Below, piece after piece: positions 1-9,092 of a stretch of 64,000 nucleotides of DNA. The translations under genes and the position numbers were made by a program. This stretch comes from Micromonospora saelicesensis. Lineage in GTDB: Bacteria; Actinomycetota; Actinomycetes; Mycobacteriales; Micromonosporaceae. Under the pieces are notes generated by a model, which saw only the letters and a program-made list of their open reading frames with translations, was not told where the DNA came from and did not search any database. Every line of letters starts with the position of its first letter. Position 1 is the stretch's first letter. Location of the stretch: the NCBI RefSeq assembly GCF_900091575.1, contig NZ_FMCR01000002.1, positions 651,760-715,759 on the forward strand. The letters run 5' to 3'.

Positions 1-50
1 CGGCATCGGCGAAATCACCAGTCCCGGTGCAGGATGCCGAGACGAGTCGT

Positions 51-74
51 GTTTCGACCCTCTGACCTGGGGTA
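51..74 (+). promoter_or_regulatory. Possible SigB/SigF-type stress promoter upstream of catalase
   Basis: GTTT at 51-54 is followed after 15 nt by GGGTA at 70-74. This matches the actinobacterial stress-sigma pattern GTTT-N14/16-GGGTA. It lies about 48 bp before the catalase start. The match is by eye only, so the assignment is tentative. Confidence 0.45.
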
Positions 75-121
75 GCAGGGCAGGCGCCGGCCCGCACAAG
101 CGCCATGGAGAGGTTCATTCA

Positions 122-2383
122 GTGGATTCCAGCAACCCCGCCGAGGCGGTCAAGAACGTCGTGAAGACCGCCTCAGGCAAGATCGCCGACGCCCTCACCC
201 CGGATGTCCCCGGTGCGCCGGGGAGCGCGCCACCGCCGCTCGAGGAGCCGACGACGCCGCACGACCCGCTGCCGCCGAAGTCGGAACAGGGGGCACCGCA
301 GACGCGCACGCCGACCGGCGCGGAGACCGGCGCGCCGACGATCGCGAACGGTCAGCAGGGGGCCTACCTCACGACCGCGAACGGGGCGCGGCTGCGCGAC
401 ACCGACCACTCGCTCAAGGCCGGCCCACGCGGCCCGGTGCTCCTCCAGGACCACCACCTACGCGAGAAGATCACGCACTTCGACCACGAACGCATTCCGG
501 AGCGCGTGGTGCACGCCCGGGGCGCCGGCGCGCACGGTGTGTTCACCGCGTACGGCACCGCCGAGGCGGTCACCAGGGCCGGCTTCCTCAAGAAGGGACG
601 CGAGACCGACGTCTTCGTCCGGTTCTCCACGGTGCTCGGTTCGCGGGGCTCGGCCGACACGGTCCGCGACACCCGTGGCTTCGCCACGAAGTTCTACACC
701 GACGAGGGCACCTTCGACCTGGTCGGCAACAACATCCCGGTCTTCTTCATCCAGGACGCGATCAAGTTCCCGGACATCATCCACGCCGGCAAGCCGCACC
801 CCGACCGGGAGATCCCGCAGGCGCAGAGCGCCCACGACACCTTCTGGGACTTCGTGTCGCTGCACACCGAGGCGCAGCACCACACCATCTGGAACATGTC
901 CGACCGGGGCATTCCGCGTTCGTACCGGACGATGGAGGGCTTCGGCGTGCACACCTTCCGCCTCGTCAACGAGGCGGGGGAGACGGTGCTGGCCAAGTTC
1001 CACTGGAAGCCGAAGCTGGGCGTGCACTCGCTGACCTGGGAGGAGGCGCAGCTGATCGGCGGCATCGACCCGGACTTCCACCGCCGCGACCTCTACGACG
1101 CCATCGAGGCCGGCGCGTACCCCGAGTGGGAGCTGGGCATCCAGGTCTTCCCGGACACTCCCGAGGAGACCTTCGCCGGCATCGACCTGCTTGACCCCAC
1201 GAAGATCGTGCCGGAGGAGTTGGCCGAGGTGCAGCCCATCGGGCGGCTGGTGCTCAACCGGACGCCGACGAACTTCTTCGCCGAGACCGAACAGGTCGCC
1301 TTCCACCTCGGTCACCTGCCCCCGGGTATCGACGTCACCAACGACCCGCTGTTGCAGGGCCGGCTCTTCTCGTACGTCGACACGCAGCTCACCCGGCTGG
1401 GCGGGCCGAACTTCACGCAGATCCCGATCAACCGCCCGCACGCCGCCGTGAACGACATGCTGCGCGACGGCTTCCACCAGCACGCCGTGCACGCCGGCGT
1501 CGCGCCGTACCGGCCGAACTCGCTCGACGGCGGCAACCCGTTCCCCGCCGGGGACGCCGAGCACGCCTTCGTCGACGTGCCGGTCACTGTCGCGCAGGCA
1601 CCGAAGGTACGCGCGAACCCGGCCTCGTTCGACGACCACTACAGCCAGGTCCGCCTGTTCTGGCTGAGCATGTCGCCGGTCGAGAAGGAACACATCATCC
1701 GGGCGTACACCTTCGAGCTGGGCAAGTGCTACCACCAGGCGATCAAGGAGCGTCAGCTGCGGAGCCTCGCCAACATCGACCCGGTGCTGTGCGAGCAGGT
1801 CGCCACCGGGCTGGGCCTGCCCGCACCCCAGCCGACCGTCCCGCTCCCCGACGTCACGCCCAGCCCGGCGCTGTCGCAGGTCGGCCGGGAGTGGCCGAGC
1901 GACGGCCGGATGGTCGGGATCGTCGTCGACCCCGACGGCGACCTGGACGGCGTTGACGAGGTCCGCCGGGCCGTGTTCAGCGCCGGCATGGTGCCGCTGC
2001 TGATCGCCCCGCACGGCGGCATGGTGGGCGACCTGCCGGTGCAGCGCACCTTCGCCACCGGCCGGTCGGTCGAGTTCGACGCGGTCCTGCTGGCCGGAGC
2101 GCCGGCACCCGCACCGGATGCCCTGCCCGCCCGCGACGCCAAGGCGGGCACGCCGGCCCCGGCCACCGTGGACCCCCGCGTGCTGCTGCTCGTCGAGGAG
2201 GCCTGGCGGCACGCCAAGGCGATCGGCGCCTGGGGCGCCGGCGTAACAGTGCTGGAGCAGGCCGGCGTCGCCGGCACCCCGGGCGTCGTGGCGGCGGGCT
2301 CGGGCGCCGAGGCGCTGACGGCGGTGCAGCAGTTGATGGCCGCGCACCGGGTCTGGGAACGGTTCCCCGCCTCGGTCGCCTGA
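122..2383 (+). CDS. katE: Large-subunit (clade II, KatE/HPII-type) catalase
   Basis: This heme catalase disproportionates hydrogen peroxide in the cytoplasm. At 753 residues it has the size of the large-subunit clade. After a low-complexity N-terminal arm the catalase core runs from about residue 80 to 570. The distal His is in VVHARG (H131), the distal Asn in LVGNNIP (N203/N204), and the proximal heme Tyr in RLFSYVDTQ (Y418). From about residue 595 the chain continues as the flavodoxin/DJ-1-like domain typical of KatE ([12 protein letters not shown] and LLIAPHGG segments). The start is a GTG with GGAGAG about 9 nt upstream. A possible stress-sigma promoter precedes it and a 19-bp hairpin terminator follows. 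It is a single gene, convergent with the kinase. Confidence 0.95.
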   Translation: MDSSNPAEAVKNVVKTASGKIADALTPDVPGAPGSAPPPLEEPTTPHDPLPPKSEQGAPQTRTPTGAETGAPTIANGQQGAYLTTANGARLRDTDHSLKAGPRGPVLLQDHHLREKITHFDHERIPERVVHARGAGAHGVFTAYGTAEAVTRAGFLKKGRETDVFVRFSTVLGSRGSADTVRDTRGFATKFYTDEGTFDLVGNNIPVFFIQDAIKFPDIIHAGKPHPDREIPQAQSAHDTFWDFVSLHTEAQHHTIWNMSDRGIPRSYRTMEGFGVHTFRLVNEAGETVLAKFHWKPKLGVHSLTWEEAQLIGGIDPDFHRRDLYDAIEAGAYPEWELGIQVFPDTPEETFAGIDLLDPTKIVPEELAEVQPIGRLVLNRTPTNFFAETEQVAFHLGHLPPGIDVTNDPLLQGRLFSYVDTQLTRLGGPNFTQIPINRPHAAVNDMLRDGFHQHAVHAGVAPYRPNSLDGGNPFPAGDAEHAFVDVPVTVAQAPKVRANPASFDDHYSQVRLFWLSMSPVEKEHIIRAYTFELGKCYHQAIKERQLRSLANIDPVLCEQVATGLGLPAPQPTVPLPDVTPSPALSQVGREWPSDGRMVGIVVDPDGDLDGVDEVRRAVFSAGMVPLLIAPHGGMVGDLPVQRTFATGRSVEFDAVLLAGAPAPAPDALPARDAKAGTPAPATVDPRVLLLVEEAWRHAKAIGAWGAGVTVLEQAGVAGTPGVVAAGSGAEALTAVQQLMAAHRVWERFPASVA

Positions 2384-2391
2384 TCCAACCA

Positions 2392-2438
2392 CCGACGAGG
2401 GCCGTCCTCCGCACCACCGGGAGGACGGCCCTCGTCGG
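2392..2438. terminator. Bidirectional hairpin terminator, 19-bp perfect stem
   Basis: Arms 2392-2410 and 2420-2438 are exact reverse complements, with a 9-nt loop. The hairpin sits in the 66-bp gap between the convergent catalase and kinase genes and can serve both. Confidence 0.85.
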
Positions 2439-2449
2439 GTGTCCGGGCG

Positions 2450-4501
2450 CTATCGCCGGGTCCACTGCAGATGGCTCGTGCCGGCACTACAGCTGCGCTG
2501 CTCGATCATCGCGCCGTTCGCGGTGCTCTGGCCGACCGTGCCCAGGCACAGTCCGCTGTGCGCGTTGACGAGTTGCCGGGCCTCGTTCAGGGTGAACTGT
2601 TGCGCCGGGGTCGTGTTGCAGGTGGTGAGCTGGATCGCCGCCCCGGCGTCGCTGGACGCGCCGAGCACGTCCAGGCAACGCCCACCCAACTGCACGCTCC
2701 CGTCCGACCGCATCGCCCAGACCTGGTGGGAGGCGCGATCGTCCCGGCAGTCCCAGATCCCCAGCCGGACGGGGTCGGGTGAGTCCGGCGCGCTGACGTC
2801 CAGGCAGCGTTTGCTCGCCACCCCGACGAGCCGGCTGCCCGAGCGCGCCGGGGGCACGCTCGGGGTCGGCGACACTCGCCGGTCCGGCGTGGCGGACGGG
2901 GTGGCCCCGCCCGCCGTCGACGCCGGCCGGAAGCCCGCGGTGATCTCCCGGAACGCGTCCGCCCCGGCCACCGCCCAGGCGGACTCGGGTGTCAGCCAGG
3001 CGATGCTGTAGCCCAGGCGCTTACCCGTCGTGAAGGTGCGCTGGCGCCCGCGCATCGCCGTGCCCGCCTCGCTGGTGTAGACCCACTCCAGGTCGGCGGC
3101 CTTGAGCTGGTAGTTGACGGCGAGCAGCTCGACCCGGCGATAGTCGCGGTACCGCTCACTGACGGCCTGGCCGCCCAGTTCGGCCAACGGGTCGCCGCGC
3201 GGCGAGTCGGTCTGACTGACGACCAGCATCCGTTCGCCGCCCGGCTCGTGGAGTTCGACCCGCTGCCCGTGCCGGACGATCTGCCAGTCGCGCGGCGCCG
3301 GCATCGAGAAGCCGCTGCTGTCCCGGTAGACCGACCACGAGATCGGCTGGAGCGCAGCGGTCGTCCGTGCGGCACCGGGCGTCGACGGCGCACCCGGCAC
3401 GGCGGCGTCCACCAGCTCGGCCCCTCCCCCGGCCGGCCGTGACGCACGGCGGGTGGCCAGTGGAACCGCGACCGCCAGGCCGAGCGCGACCACTGCCGCG
3501 AGACCACCGAGGAGCCAGGTCCGCCGTCGGCGGGCCGGTCCCCGACCGGCACGATCCGCCGCCACCGGGGCCGACGACCGGGGTACGTCGGGCGCGTCGA
3601 TCGGATGGGCCGTGATCGCGGTTGGTGCGGGTGCGGCGGGCGCCGGACGCCACGTCACCGCGATGGGCGGCTGCGGTGTGCCGTCCAGCGCCGCCCGGAG
3701 CAACTGCTCGGCCGCGTCGGCGTCCATCCGCTCGGCCGGGTCCTTGCGCAGCAGACCGGCCAGCACCGGCGCGAGCGGTCCCGCCCGTCGCGCCGCCGGA
3801 GGTGGCTCGGTGACCAGCGCGGTGAGGCTCATCAGACTCGACGGCCGGGCGTACGGCGACTGCCCCTCGACGGCGGCGTACAGGGTCGCGCCGAGCGACC
3901 AGAGATCCCCCTCCGGGCCCACCGTGCCGCGCATGGCCCGCTCGGGAGACACGTACGCGGGCGAGCCGAGCACCACACCGCTGAGGGTCAGGTTCACGTC
4001 CTCGACGGCGGTGGCCAGGCCGAAGTCGGTGAGCACGATCCGGTCGTCCGTGCCGACGAGGATGTTGGCCGGTTTGACGTCGCGGTGCATGATCCCGGCG
4101 CGGTGGGCGGCGCGCAGCGCGCCCAGCACGGCCAGCCCGATCTCGGCCGCCCGCACCGGCGGGACGGGACCGTCGGTGGTGATGGTGTCGTGCAGCGAAC
4201 GGGACGGCACGTACTCCATCACGATCTGCGGGTCGCCGTCGGCGTTCAACAGCACATCGAAGACCCGGACGACGTTGACGTGGTCGAGCTGGGCGATCGC
4301 CCGGGCCTCCCGGAGTGACCGAACCCGCAATTCCTGTCGCGCCTCAGTGGTCAGATTGGGCGGCGGAACGATCTCCTTGATGGCGACGTCCCGTTGCAAC
4401 ATCCGGTCGCGGACTTTCCACACTCGACCCATTCCGCCCTGGCCAAGGAGCTCCACGACGTCATACCGATCGGTAACAAGAAGCGGTGGGATCTGCGACA
4501 C
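2450..4501 (-). CDS. Transmembrane Ser/Thr protein kinase with C-terminal ricin-type lectin domain
   Basis: A 683-residue Hanks-type (PknB-like) kinase. The glycine loop is GQGGMGRV, the ATP lysine K42 (VAIKEI), the catalytic loop MHRDVKPANIL (D141), followed by TDFGLA and GSPAYVSPE. A single membrane helix lies near residues 328-350. The extracellular part has an intermediate region (about 390-530), a Ser/Pro/Thr linker, and a ricin-B-type beta-trefoil from about 555 to the end with repeated CLDV/CL..V and QxW-like turns (HQVWAM, HLQWTR). Ricin modules bind sugars, so a cell-wall or polysaccharide sensing role is an inference. The start is GTG with no clear Shine-Dalgarno. It is convergent with katE and has no obvious operon partner. 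Confidence 0.92.
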   Translation of the reverse strand: MSQIPPLLVTDRYDVVELLGQGGMGRVWKVRDRMLQRDVAIKEIVPPPNLTTEARQELRVRSLREARAIAQLDHVNVVRVFDVLLNADGDPQIVMEYVPSRSLHDTITTDGPVPPVRAAEIGLAVLGALRAAHRAGIMHRDVKPANILVGTDDRIVLTDFGLATAVEDVNLTLSGVVLGSPAYVSPERAMRGTVGPEGDLWSLGATLYAAVEGQSPYARPSSLMSLTALVTEPPPAARRAGPLAPVLAGLLRKDPAERMDADAAEQLLRAALDGTPQPPIAVTWRPAPAAPAPTAITAHPIDAPDVPRSSAPVAADRAGRGPARRRRTWLLGGLAAVVALGLAVAVPLATRRASRPAGGGAELVDAAVPGAPSTPGAARTTAALQPISWSVYRDSSGFSMPAPRDWQIVRHGQRVELHEPGGERMLVVSQTDSPRGDPLAELGGQAVSERYRDYRRVELLAVNYQLKAADLEWVYTSEAGTAMRGRQRTFTTGKRLGYSIAWLTPESAWAVAGADAFREITAGFRPASTAGGATPSATPDRRVSPTPSVPPARSGSRLVGVASKRCLDVSAPDSPDPVRLGIWDCRDDRASHQVWAMRSDGSVQLGGRCLDVLGASSDAGAAIQLTTCNTTPAQQFTLNEARQLVNAHSGLCLGTVGQSTANGAMIEQRSCSAGTSHLQWTRR

Positions 4502-4872
4502 CCGGAGAGGCTACCTGGCACGCCGCGCGAACAATTTTCGGCAGCGCGGGCGACCTTTATCTGGGGATCCTTCTGCGCCTGCAACAACGGGGAACCATCC
4601 TGCGGAGAGCCCCGTAACGACTCCAGCAGTGGTGACCACTCGACCCGTGCGTCTGCTCCGAGGTCGCCGGCCGGCCCGGACGGTGTCGGCCGTCGTATCC
4701 ACGGTGGCGCCGTCGGGTGAGAGCACGGCCGGCTCCACCGTGGAGGGTGGTCGGATGCTGACAGGCCGTGGTGCCATCCGACAGATATCACCCTGAAACT
4801 ACCTCAATCGTCATCAGACACAGGTGACGCCAGCTTCCGATTGACCCCACCGGACTACGTCGCCTCAGGTGC
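4502..4872. other. Intergenic stretch between kinase and small secreted protein
   Basis: About 370 bp between two divergently transcribed genes. Short frames on both strands have no recognisable protein content. The first part must hold the kinase promoter on the minus strand, but I could not pick out a convincing -35/-10 pair there. The base composition becomes AT-richer towards 4870, where the promoter of the next gene begins. Confidence 0.5.
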
Positions 4873-4901
4873 TTGACGTGTCAATTTTCCGCCGGTAGTT
4901 T
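4873..4901 (+). promoter_or_regulatory. SigA-like promoter of the small secreted protein
   Basis: TTGACG at 4873-4878 and TAGTTT at 4896-4901 are separated by 17 bp in an AT-rich patch, about 40 bp before the GTG start at 4941. The spacing and -35 fit a housekeeping promoter; the -10 is imperfect. Confidence 0.5.
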
Positions 4902-4940
4902 AATTCGCATCTATAAGTATCTATCTGAAGCAGGTGAACC

Positions 4941-5333
4941 GTGCTGTTGAAATCCATCGCCATCGCCATCGCCGCGTCCGTCGCAGGCGCGCTGGCCGCC
5001 GCCCCCACCGCCTCGGCGGCAGCACCCGGAGTGTCGATACAAGGCTGGGGGTCCGGGAACTGCCCGCAGGGCATGCTCTGCATCTGGCCCAACTGGAATC
5101 ACCCGCCGCAGGGTCCCGTGGAGACGCCGTCTCTGACGACCAACAGCGAGTGGACCGGCAGCATCCAGGGATTCAACTTCTACAACGGCACAGGCCGCGA
5201 CGCCGTAATATCCGGGTTCACTTTCGGCTCGTCGATTCCCTTCAAAAACTGCGCTCCTGCCGGCGGGACCGGGGGCGACCTGTATATACCGGTCAACGTG
5301 ACGAAGGTGACCTGGCAGCTGACCCCCTGCTGA
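4941..5333 (+). CDS. Small secreted protein, peptidase inhibitor I36-like
   Basis: A 130-residue exported protein. Residues 1-27 form a Sec signal peptide (KS, hydrophobic AIAIAASVAGALAA, cleavage near ASAAA). The mature part contains a CPQGMLCIWPNWN segment, the Cys-x(n)-Cys-(L/I)-W start typical of small secreted I36-like / crystallin-fold proteins of actinomycetes, and two further Cys, one terminal (LTPC). I36 proteins include the metalloprotease inhibitor SMPI, but a protease-inhibitor role here is inferred only from the motif. The start is GTG at 4941 with a weak AG-rich SD. It stands alone, between a kinase and a decayed mobile-element region. Confidence 0.65.
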   Translation: MLLKSIAIAIAASVAGALAAAPTASAAAPGVSIQGWGSGNCPQGMLCIWPNWNHPPQGPVETPSLTTNSEWTGSIQGFNFYNGTGRDAVISGFTFGSSIPFKNCAPAGGTGGDLYIPVNVTKVTWQLTPC

Positions 5334-5424
5334 TCCTCCACTGGGCCTTTCCGAATAAGGACTTGGAGTAGCTGGCTCGATCGGCGGTCCGGACGCGCCC
5401 GGATCCGTTGCGGTGCAACGAGAA

Positions 5425-5486
5425 GACGCAGAACCCCGGCATGAAGGTGGTCCTTCCCGGAATCACCGTCATCGAGGTTCTGCGTC
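5425..5486. repeat. 11-bp perfect inverted repeat at edge of decayed IS
   Basis: GACGCAGAACC (5425-5435) and its exact complement GGTTCTGCGTC (5476-5486) flank 40 bp. The repeat lies just upstream of the transposase remnant. It may be an old IS end or a transcription-blocking hairpin of that element. Confidence 0.45.
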
Positions 5487-5495
5487 GCTACGAGT

Positions 5496-5875
5496 GACAC
5501 ATATGCCGCCATCCTGCCCGTACGCGAGGCGATCGTGTCGTTTTTGTCCGGCCTCCTGCACGCCGAACGGCAACGGCTCGGCACCCGCGCCGGGACCCGG
5601 TCGTTGGGCTGCTTCAAACAGGCAGTCCTGGTGATCCGCTGGCTGATCGACGGCACCCGCATCTCGCAACTCGCCGGCGACAACACGATCAGCAGATCGA
5701 CGGGTACGCGTACCTGCATGAGGGCCTTACCGTGCTCGCCGCGCAAGCGCCCGGCCTGCACTCGGTGTTGCTGGCCTCGAAGGCGAGGCCGACACCATCA
5801 CGGTGGCGTTCAAGAAGCCACGCAACCATGGCCGCCTTGGTCCTGCTCCACCACGGCCACCGCCGTACGACGTGA
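5496..5875 (+). pseudogene. IS5-like transposase remnant, frameshifted and internally deleted
   Basis: Three pieces of one actinobacterial IS5-type transposase can be read in order. First, from 5496, an N-terminal helix-turn-helix part (VREAIVSFLSGLLHAER, then FKQAVLVIRWLIDGTRISQL). Near 5700 the frame shifts and continues as YAYLHEGLTVLAAQAPGLHS up to about 5775. Finally 5822-5875 encodes ATMAALVLLHHGHRRTT and a stop, which is the usual C-terminus of this family. The central DDE catalytic region is missing, so the gene cannot be active. The upstream inverted repeat may be part of the same element. Family assignment is from remembered consensus and should be treated as probable. Confidence 0.65.
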
Positions 5876-5944
5876 TCACACAACGCCACCAACCGTTACT
5901 CGGAAAGGCTCAGTGAGCCGACCGCGTGACGGACCCAGCCGCGC

Positions 5945-6398
5945 CTATGCGCCCGAGATGGCAGTGAGTGCCGTGTCGAGTGCCTGGTCCGCTGGGACGG
6001 GTACGTCGGGGACCACGCCGACGCCCGCCTTCGTCGGCGTACGCGATGCGCCGCACGTCGATGAGCCCGACGTTGCCGTCCAGGTGCTCGACCCGGCGGA
6101 TCCCCTGGTTCTCCGCCCTGAGCAGCGCGAGGAACGCGGCCCGCCCGCCGTCTTCGTCCGCTGGATCCAGCGACTGCGGCTGGTCCGACCACAGCAGCCG
6201 CAGATGCTTGTCCGGGCACACCTCCTGAAGGTGGGCGGTCACCGTCTCGCAGAGCGCCGGCCCGTCCAGGTTGTCGTACTCGCCCGCCGCGAGACGGCGC
6301 CGGATCGCGGCGTCGATGTCCGCGACCTTCTCAGGAAAGACGTACCCCGCCGCGATCCGGTCCAGGGCCTGCCCGATCATCTGTTCGTTTGAGAGCAC
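5945..6398 (-). pseudogene. S41-family (C-terminal processing/IRBP-like) peptidase, internally deleted
   Basis: The N-terminal part matches the alpha-helical cap of secreted-type S41 peptidases (MLSNEQMIGQALDRI, AAGYVFPEKVADID, then HLRLLW and HLDGNVGLIDVRRIAY). A functional member should continue for about 150-200 residues with the Ser-Lys catalytic core. Instead, near 6035 a different frame gives GVGVVPDVPVPADQALDT and then LTAISGA and a stop (5945-5947), which is the family's C-terminus. The central catalytic region has been lost by an internal deletion that also shifts frame. The remaining uninterrupted frame runs to about 5910 with nonsense sequence. It neighbours the transposase remnant, which suggests local decay after an insertion. 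Confidence 0.7.
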
Positions 6399-6455
6399 GG
6401 CGGGCCACGGTAGACCGCGATCAGCCCCACGACCAGCGAATTTCGCGCAGCGGGA

Positions 6456-7328
6456 TCAGCCGATGTCGGCCAACCGGGGCAGCACCTCGTCACCGAGCCG
6501 CCGGGCGAACTCGATCGGGTCCCGATCCGGCGTCACCTGCACCTCGCTCACCCCGAGTGCGGCGTATTCGGACACCTCGGCGAGGAACGCGTCGGTGTCG
6601 TCCAGCGGCGCCTGGGAGGCGACCACCGTCTTCTCGATGGTGTCGTAGTCGCGGCCCTCGGCGGCACAGTGCCCGCGCAGCACATCCAGCTTGCGCGTGA
6701 TGTCGTCAATGCCGCCGCGGCCGAACAGGTTGCAGGCGTCGGCGTACCGGGCCACCAGCAGCAGGGTCTTCTTCTCGCCGCCGCCACCGATCATGATGGG
6801 CGGGCGCGGGCGGCTCAACGGCTGCGGCGAGTTGATGGTCTCGGCGAGCTGGTAGTGCTGCCCGTTGAACGGGCCGTCGTCGGCACTCCACATCTGAAGG
6901 CAGATGCGCAACGTCTCCTCCAACCGCTCGAACCGCTCGGCCACCGGGACGACCGGCACACCCAGCCCGAGCTGCTCCCGCTCGTACCAGGAGGCGCCGA
7001 TGCCGAGGCGGGCCCGGCCGCCGGAGAGCACGTCGAGGGTCGTCACGGTCTTGGCGAGCAACCCCGGATAGCGGTACATCACGCCGGTGACCAGCACGCC
7101 CAGCGTCATCCGCTGGGTCACGGCCGCGACGTAGCCCAGCGTGGTGTACGCCTCGAGCATCGGCTCCTCGGCCGCGAACACCGCGTCCATCTGGAAGAAG
7201 TGGTCCATCACCGTGAACGACGCGACGCCGGCCTGCTCGGCGATTGTCGCCGTCTGCGCCAGGGTCGGTGCGATCACGGCCGGGTCGGCCGGGGTCGAGT
7301 AGTTCCAGTAGTGCAGCCCGAGCTTCAT
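6456..7328 (-). CDS. LLM-class F420-dependent oxidoreductase
   Basis: A 290-residue (beta/alpha)8 luciferase-like monooxygenase-fold protein. Characteristic stretches are the N-terminal MKLGLHYWNYS, the FTVMDHFFQ segment, MTLGVLVTGVMYRYPGLLAK, and GIGASWYEREQLGLGV followed by the RPPIMIGGGGEKKTL motif seen in F420-dependent family members. It probably uses reduced F420 (or FMN) to reduce or oxidise a small substrate that cannot be named from sequence. I prefer the ATG at 7328 (GGAGG 8 nt upstream) over the GTG at 7337, which would overlap the SD. The IS605-type element sits immediately upstream, so its original promoter may be disturbed. Confidence 0.88.
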   Translation of the reverse strand: MKLGLHYWNYSTPADPAVIAPTLAQTATIAEQAGVASFTVMDHFFQMDAVFAAEEPMLEAYTTLGYVAAVTQRMTLGVLVTGVMYRYPGLLAKTVTTLDVLSGGRARLGIGASWYEREQLGLGVPVVPVAERFERLEETLRICLQMWSADDGPFNGQHYQLAETINSPQPLSRPRPPIMIGGGGEKKTLLLVARYADACNLFGRGGIDDITRKLDVLRGHCAAEGRDYDTIEKTVVASQAPLDDTDAFLAEVSEYAALGVSEVQVTPDRDPIEFARRLGDEVLPRLADIG

Positions 7329-7339
7329 GTTCGACACCT

Positions 7340-7515
7340 CCGCAACGAGCCTAGTGCCGCCCGGCGTCGGCCGGGGGCGGCTCGGAACCGGCTACGAATC
7401 GGGTCCGGCGTCCATTACCGGATCTTAACGCTGCCCACGAATAAATCTGGAGGATCTTCGGCTCGGACCGCATTCGATCCCGCACCCCGAAGGGAGGTGA
7501 TCAAATGTCTTACGT
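7340..7515 (-). ncRNA. Candidate omega-RNA (reRNA) at the tnpB 3' end
   Basis: TnpB nucleases use a guide RNA transcribed from the 3' end of tnpB through the element's right end. Here the last codons of tnpB can fold: on the minus strand CACCTCCCTTCGGGGTG (7483-7499) forms a 6-bp stem with one bulge and a tetraloop. The exact element end, and therefore the guide segment, could not be fixed. The boundaries are approximate and the call rests on family knowledge plus this hairpin. Confidence 0.35.
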
Positions 7516-8617
7516 CGTCAGCACCGGCACGGTCGCGCTCTACCGTGGCGAGGATCGTCCTCGCGGCGTTGAGGTCGCGGCAGGCGGTGAAACCGCAGGC
7601 CGCGCACTCGAAAACTCTGACGTTCAACCCGATGCGCTGCTTGGCTCTCGTCGCGCACGAGGAACACGTCATGGTCGTGTAGGCGGGCGGAACCAGCACC
7701 ACCTTCCGGCCCGCCCGCGTGCCCCGTTCGATCAGTTCTCGCTTGGCCGCACCGATCGCGGCGTCTGCGGCTTTGCGTGCCATGGTCGACTTGGCCAGGA
7801 ACTTCGGCTTGAAGTCTTCCACCGCGATCACCTGGTGGTTGTCAACGATGGCTTTCGCCCACTGGCGGGAGTCGTGGGTGTTCTGCCGGGCGGCCTTCTT
7901 GTGCAGTTTCGCCGCCGCACGTTTGGCGCTGCGGTAGCCGTTCGACTGCGCGTGACCTTTCGGGCGGCGGCGGCGCGCCATCTTCCGCTGAGCTTTGGCC
8001 AGTTCAGCGGCGCACCGCTTGCGGTGGCCGAGGTGCGGCAGGTCGAAGCGGGCATCCGTGGTCGTGGCGGTGGTCGTCACTCCCCAATCGATGCCGATCG
8101 CCCCGGACGCCGCTGGCGCGTCAATGCGTTCACGCCGGACCACGAACGACGCATACCAGTGGCCGAGGCTGTCCCGGTAGACGCGGACACTGGTTGGTGG
8201 GGATGGCAGAGGGCGAGACCACACCACCGGCATGCTGATTCCGCGCGCGAGGCGCAGCCGGCCGTCCGCGATGGTGAACCCACGCAGGGTGTACTCCAGG
8301 CTGGGCAGCGACCGCTTGCGGGCTTTCACCGTTGGCCGTCTCCTGCCTTTGATGGTGAAAGAGTGCGCCAGCGCTGCAGCGTAGGTGCGCAGGGTTTGCT
8401 GCTGAGCGACCTGGGATCCGTCACGCAGCCACGTGTATCTAGCGCGCGCTTCGGTGAGCATCTTGGACAGGGCGCCGAACGTGGATTTGTTGCCGCTCTT
8501 GTGCTGGTGGACAGCTTCGTTCCACAACCACCGACAGCGGCCCCACTCAGCCAACAGTGCGCCCGCCGCGGTCACGCCGGGGCGCAGCCGGTAGGTGTGG
8601 CGCACCACCTCGATCAC
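7415..8617 (-). CDS. tnpB: IS605-family TnpB RNA-guided endonuclease
   Basis: A 400-residue TnpB with an apparently complete RuvC-like active site: D177 in GIDWG, E267 in AVEDFKPKF and D348 in CRDLNAA. A zinc finger CSSC...CAAC lies between the second and third acidic residues. The N-terminal half carries the helical/WED region starting VRHTYRLRPG. TnpB cleaves DNA next to a transposon-adjacent motif using an RNA made from the element's right end, and thereby helps the element persist. The start is GTG at 8617, 30 bp from the divergent tnpA start. The reading frame is uninterrupted, in contrast to its tnpA partner. Confidence 0.93.
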   Translation of the reverse strand: MIEVVRHTYRLRPGVTAAGALLAEWGRCRWLWNEAVHQHKSGNKSTFGALSKMLTEARARYTWLRDGSQVAQQQTLRTYAAALAHSFTIKGRRRPTVKARKRSLPSLEYTLRGFTIADGRLRLARGISMPVVWSRPLPSPPTSVRVYRDSLGHWYASFVVRRERIDAPAASGAIGIDWGVTTTATTTDARFDLPHLGHRKRCAAELAKAQRKMARRRRPKGHAQSNGYRSAKRAAAKLHKKAARQNTHDSRQWAKAIVDNHQVIAVEDFKPKFLAKSTMARKAADAAIGAAKRELIERGTRAGRKVVLVPPAYTTMTCSSCATRAKQRIGLNVRVFECAACGFTACRDLNAARTILATVERDRAGADDVRHLITSLRGAGSNAVRAEDPPDLFVGSVKIR

Positions 8618-8647
8618 ATCACGAACTGTATAGCAGTGCGCTATATA

Positions 8648-9051
8648 GTGCCGCCCTGGATAAGGTCAGGTCGAGAAACAAATGTCGTCTATCGGTGCAA
8701 CTACCACGTCGTGTGGTGTCGGAAGTACCACAGGACGGTGCTTACCGGAGCGGTCGACGACCGCCTCAAGGAGATCATCAGCGAGGTGTGTGCCGATCGG
8801 AACGCCCCTGTCGAAGCGATCGAGACGATGCCGGACCAGGTACACCTGCTGGTCGGCTGCGACCCCAAGACGGCATCCACTGCCTCGTCAAGCAGATCAA
8901 AGGCCGTTCGTCACGACTGCTACGCCAAGAGTTCCCGCAGCTCAAGTCCCGGTTGCCAACCCTGTGGACCAACAGCTACTTCGTCGCCACCACTGGCGGC
9001 GCAAACTTGGAGGTCATCGAGCGCTATGTCGAAGACCAGGGCCACGCTTGA
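8648..9051 (+). pseudogene. tnpA: IS200-type Y1 transposase TnpA, frameshifted, HUH motif altered
   Basis: From the GTG at 8648 the frame gives VVYRCNYHVVWCRKYHR and EIISEVCADRN, typical TnpA. After GCDPK (about 8870) one nucleotide is missing and the normal sequence resumes in another frame: GIHCLVKQIKGRSSRLLR, FPQLKSRLPTLWTNSYFVAT, and ends with IERYVEDQGHA at 9051. The catalytic Tyr region (IERY) is still present in the second frame. The metal-binding HUH pair, normally MPDHVHLL, reads MPDQVHLL here, so the first His is Gln. Frameshift and active-site loss together make it a dead gene. Confidence 0.85.
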
Positions 9052-9092
9052 CGGCATCCACCGCCTACCCACCGCTAAAGCCCGGTCCCTCC

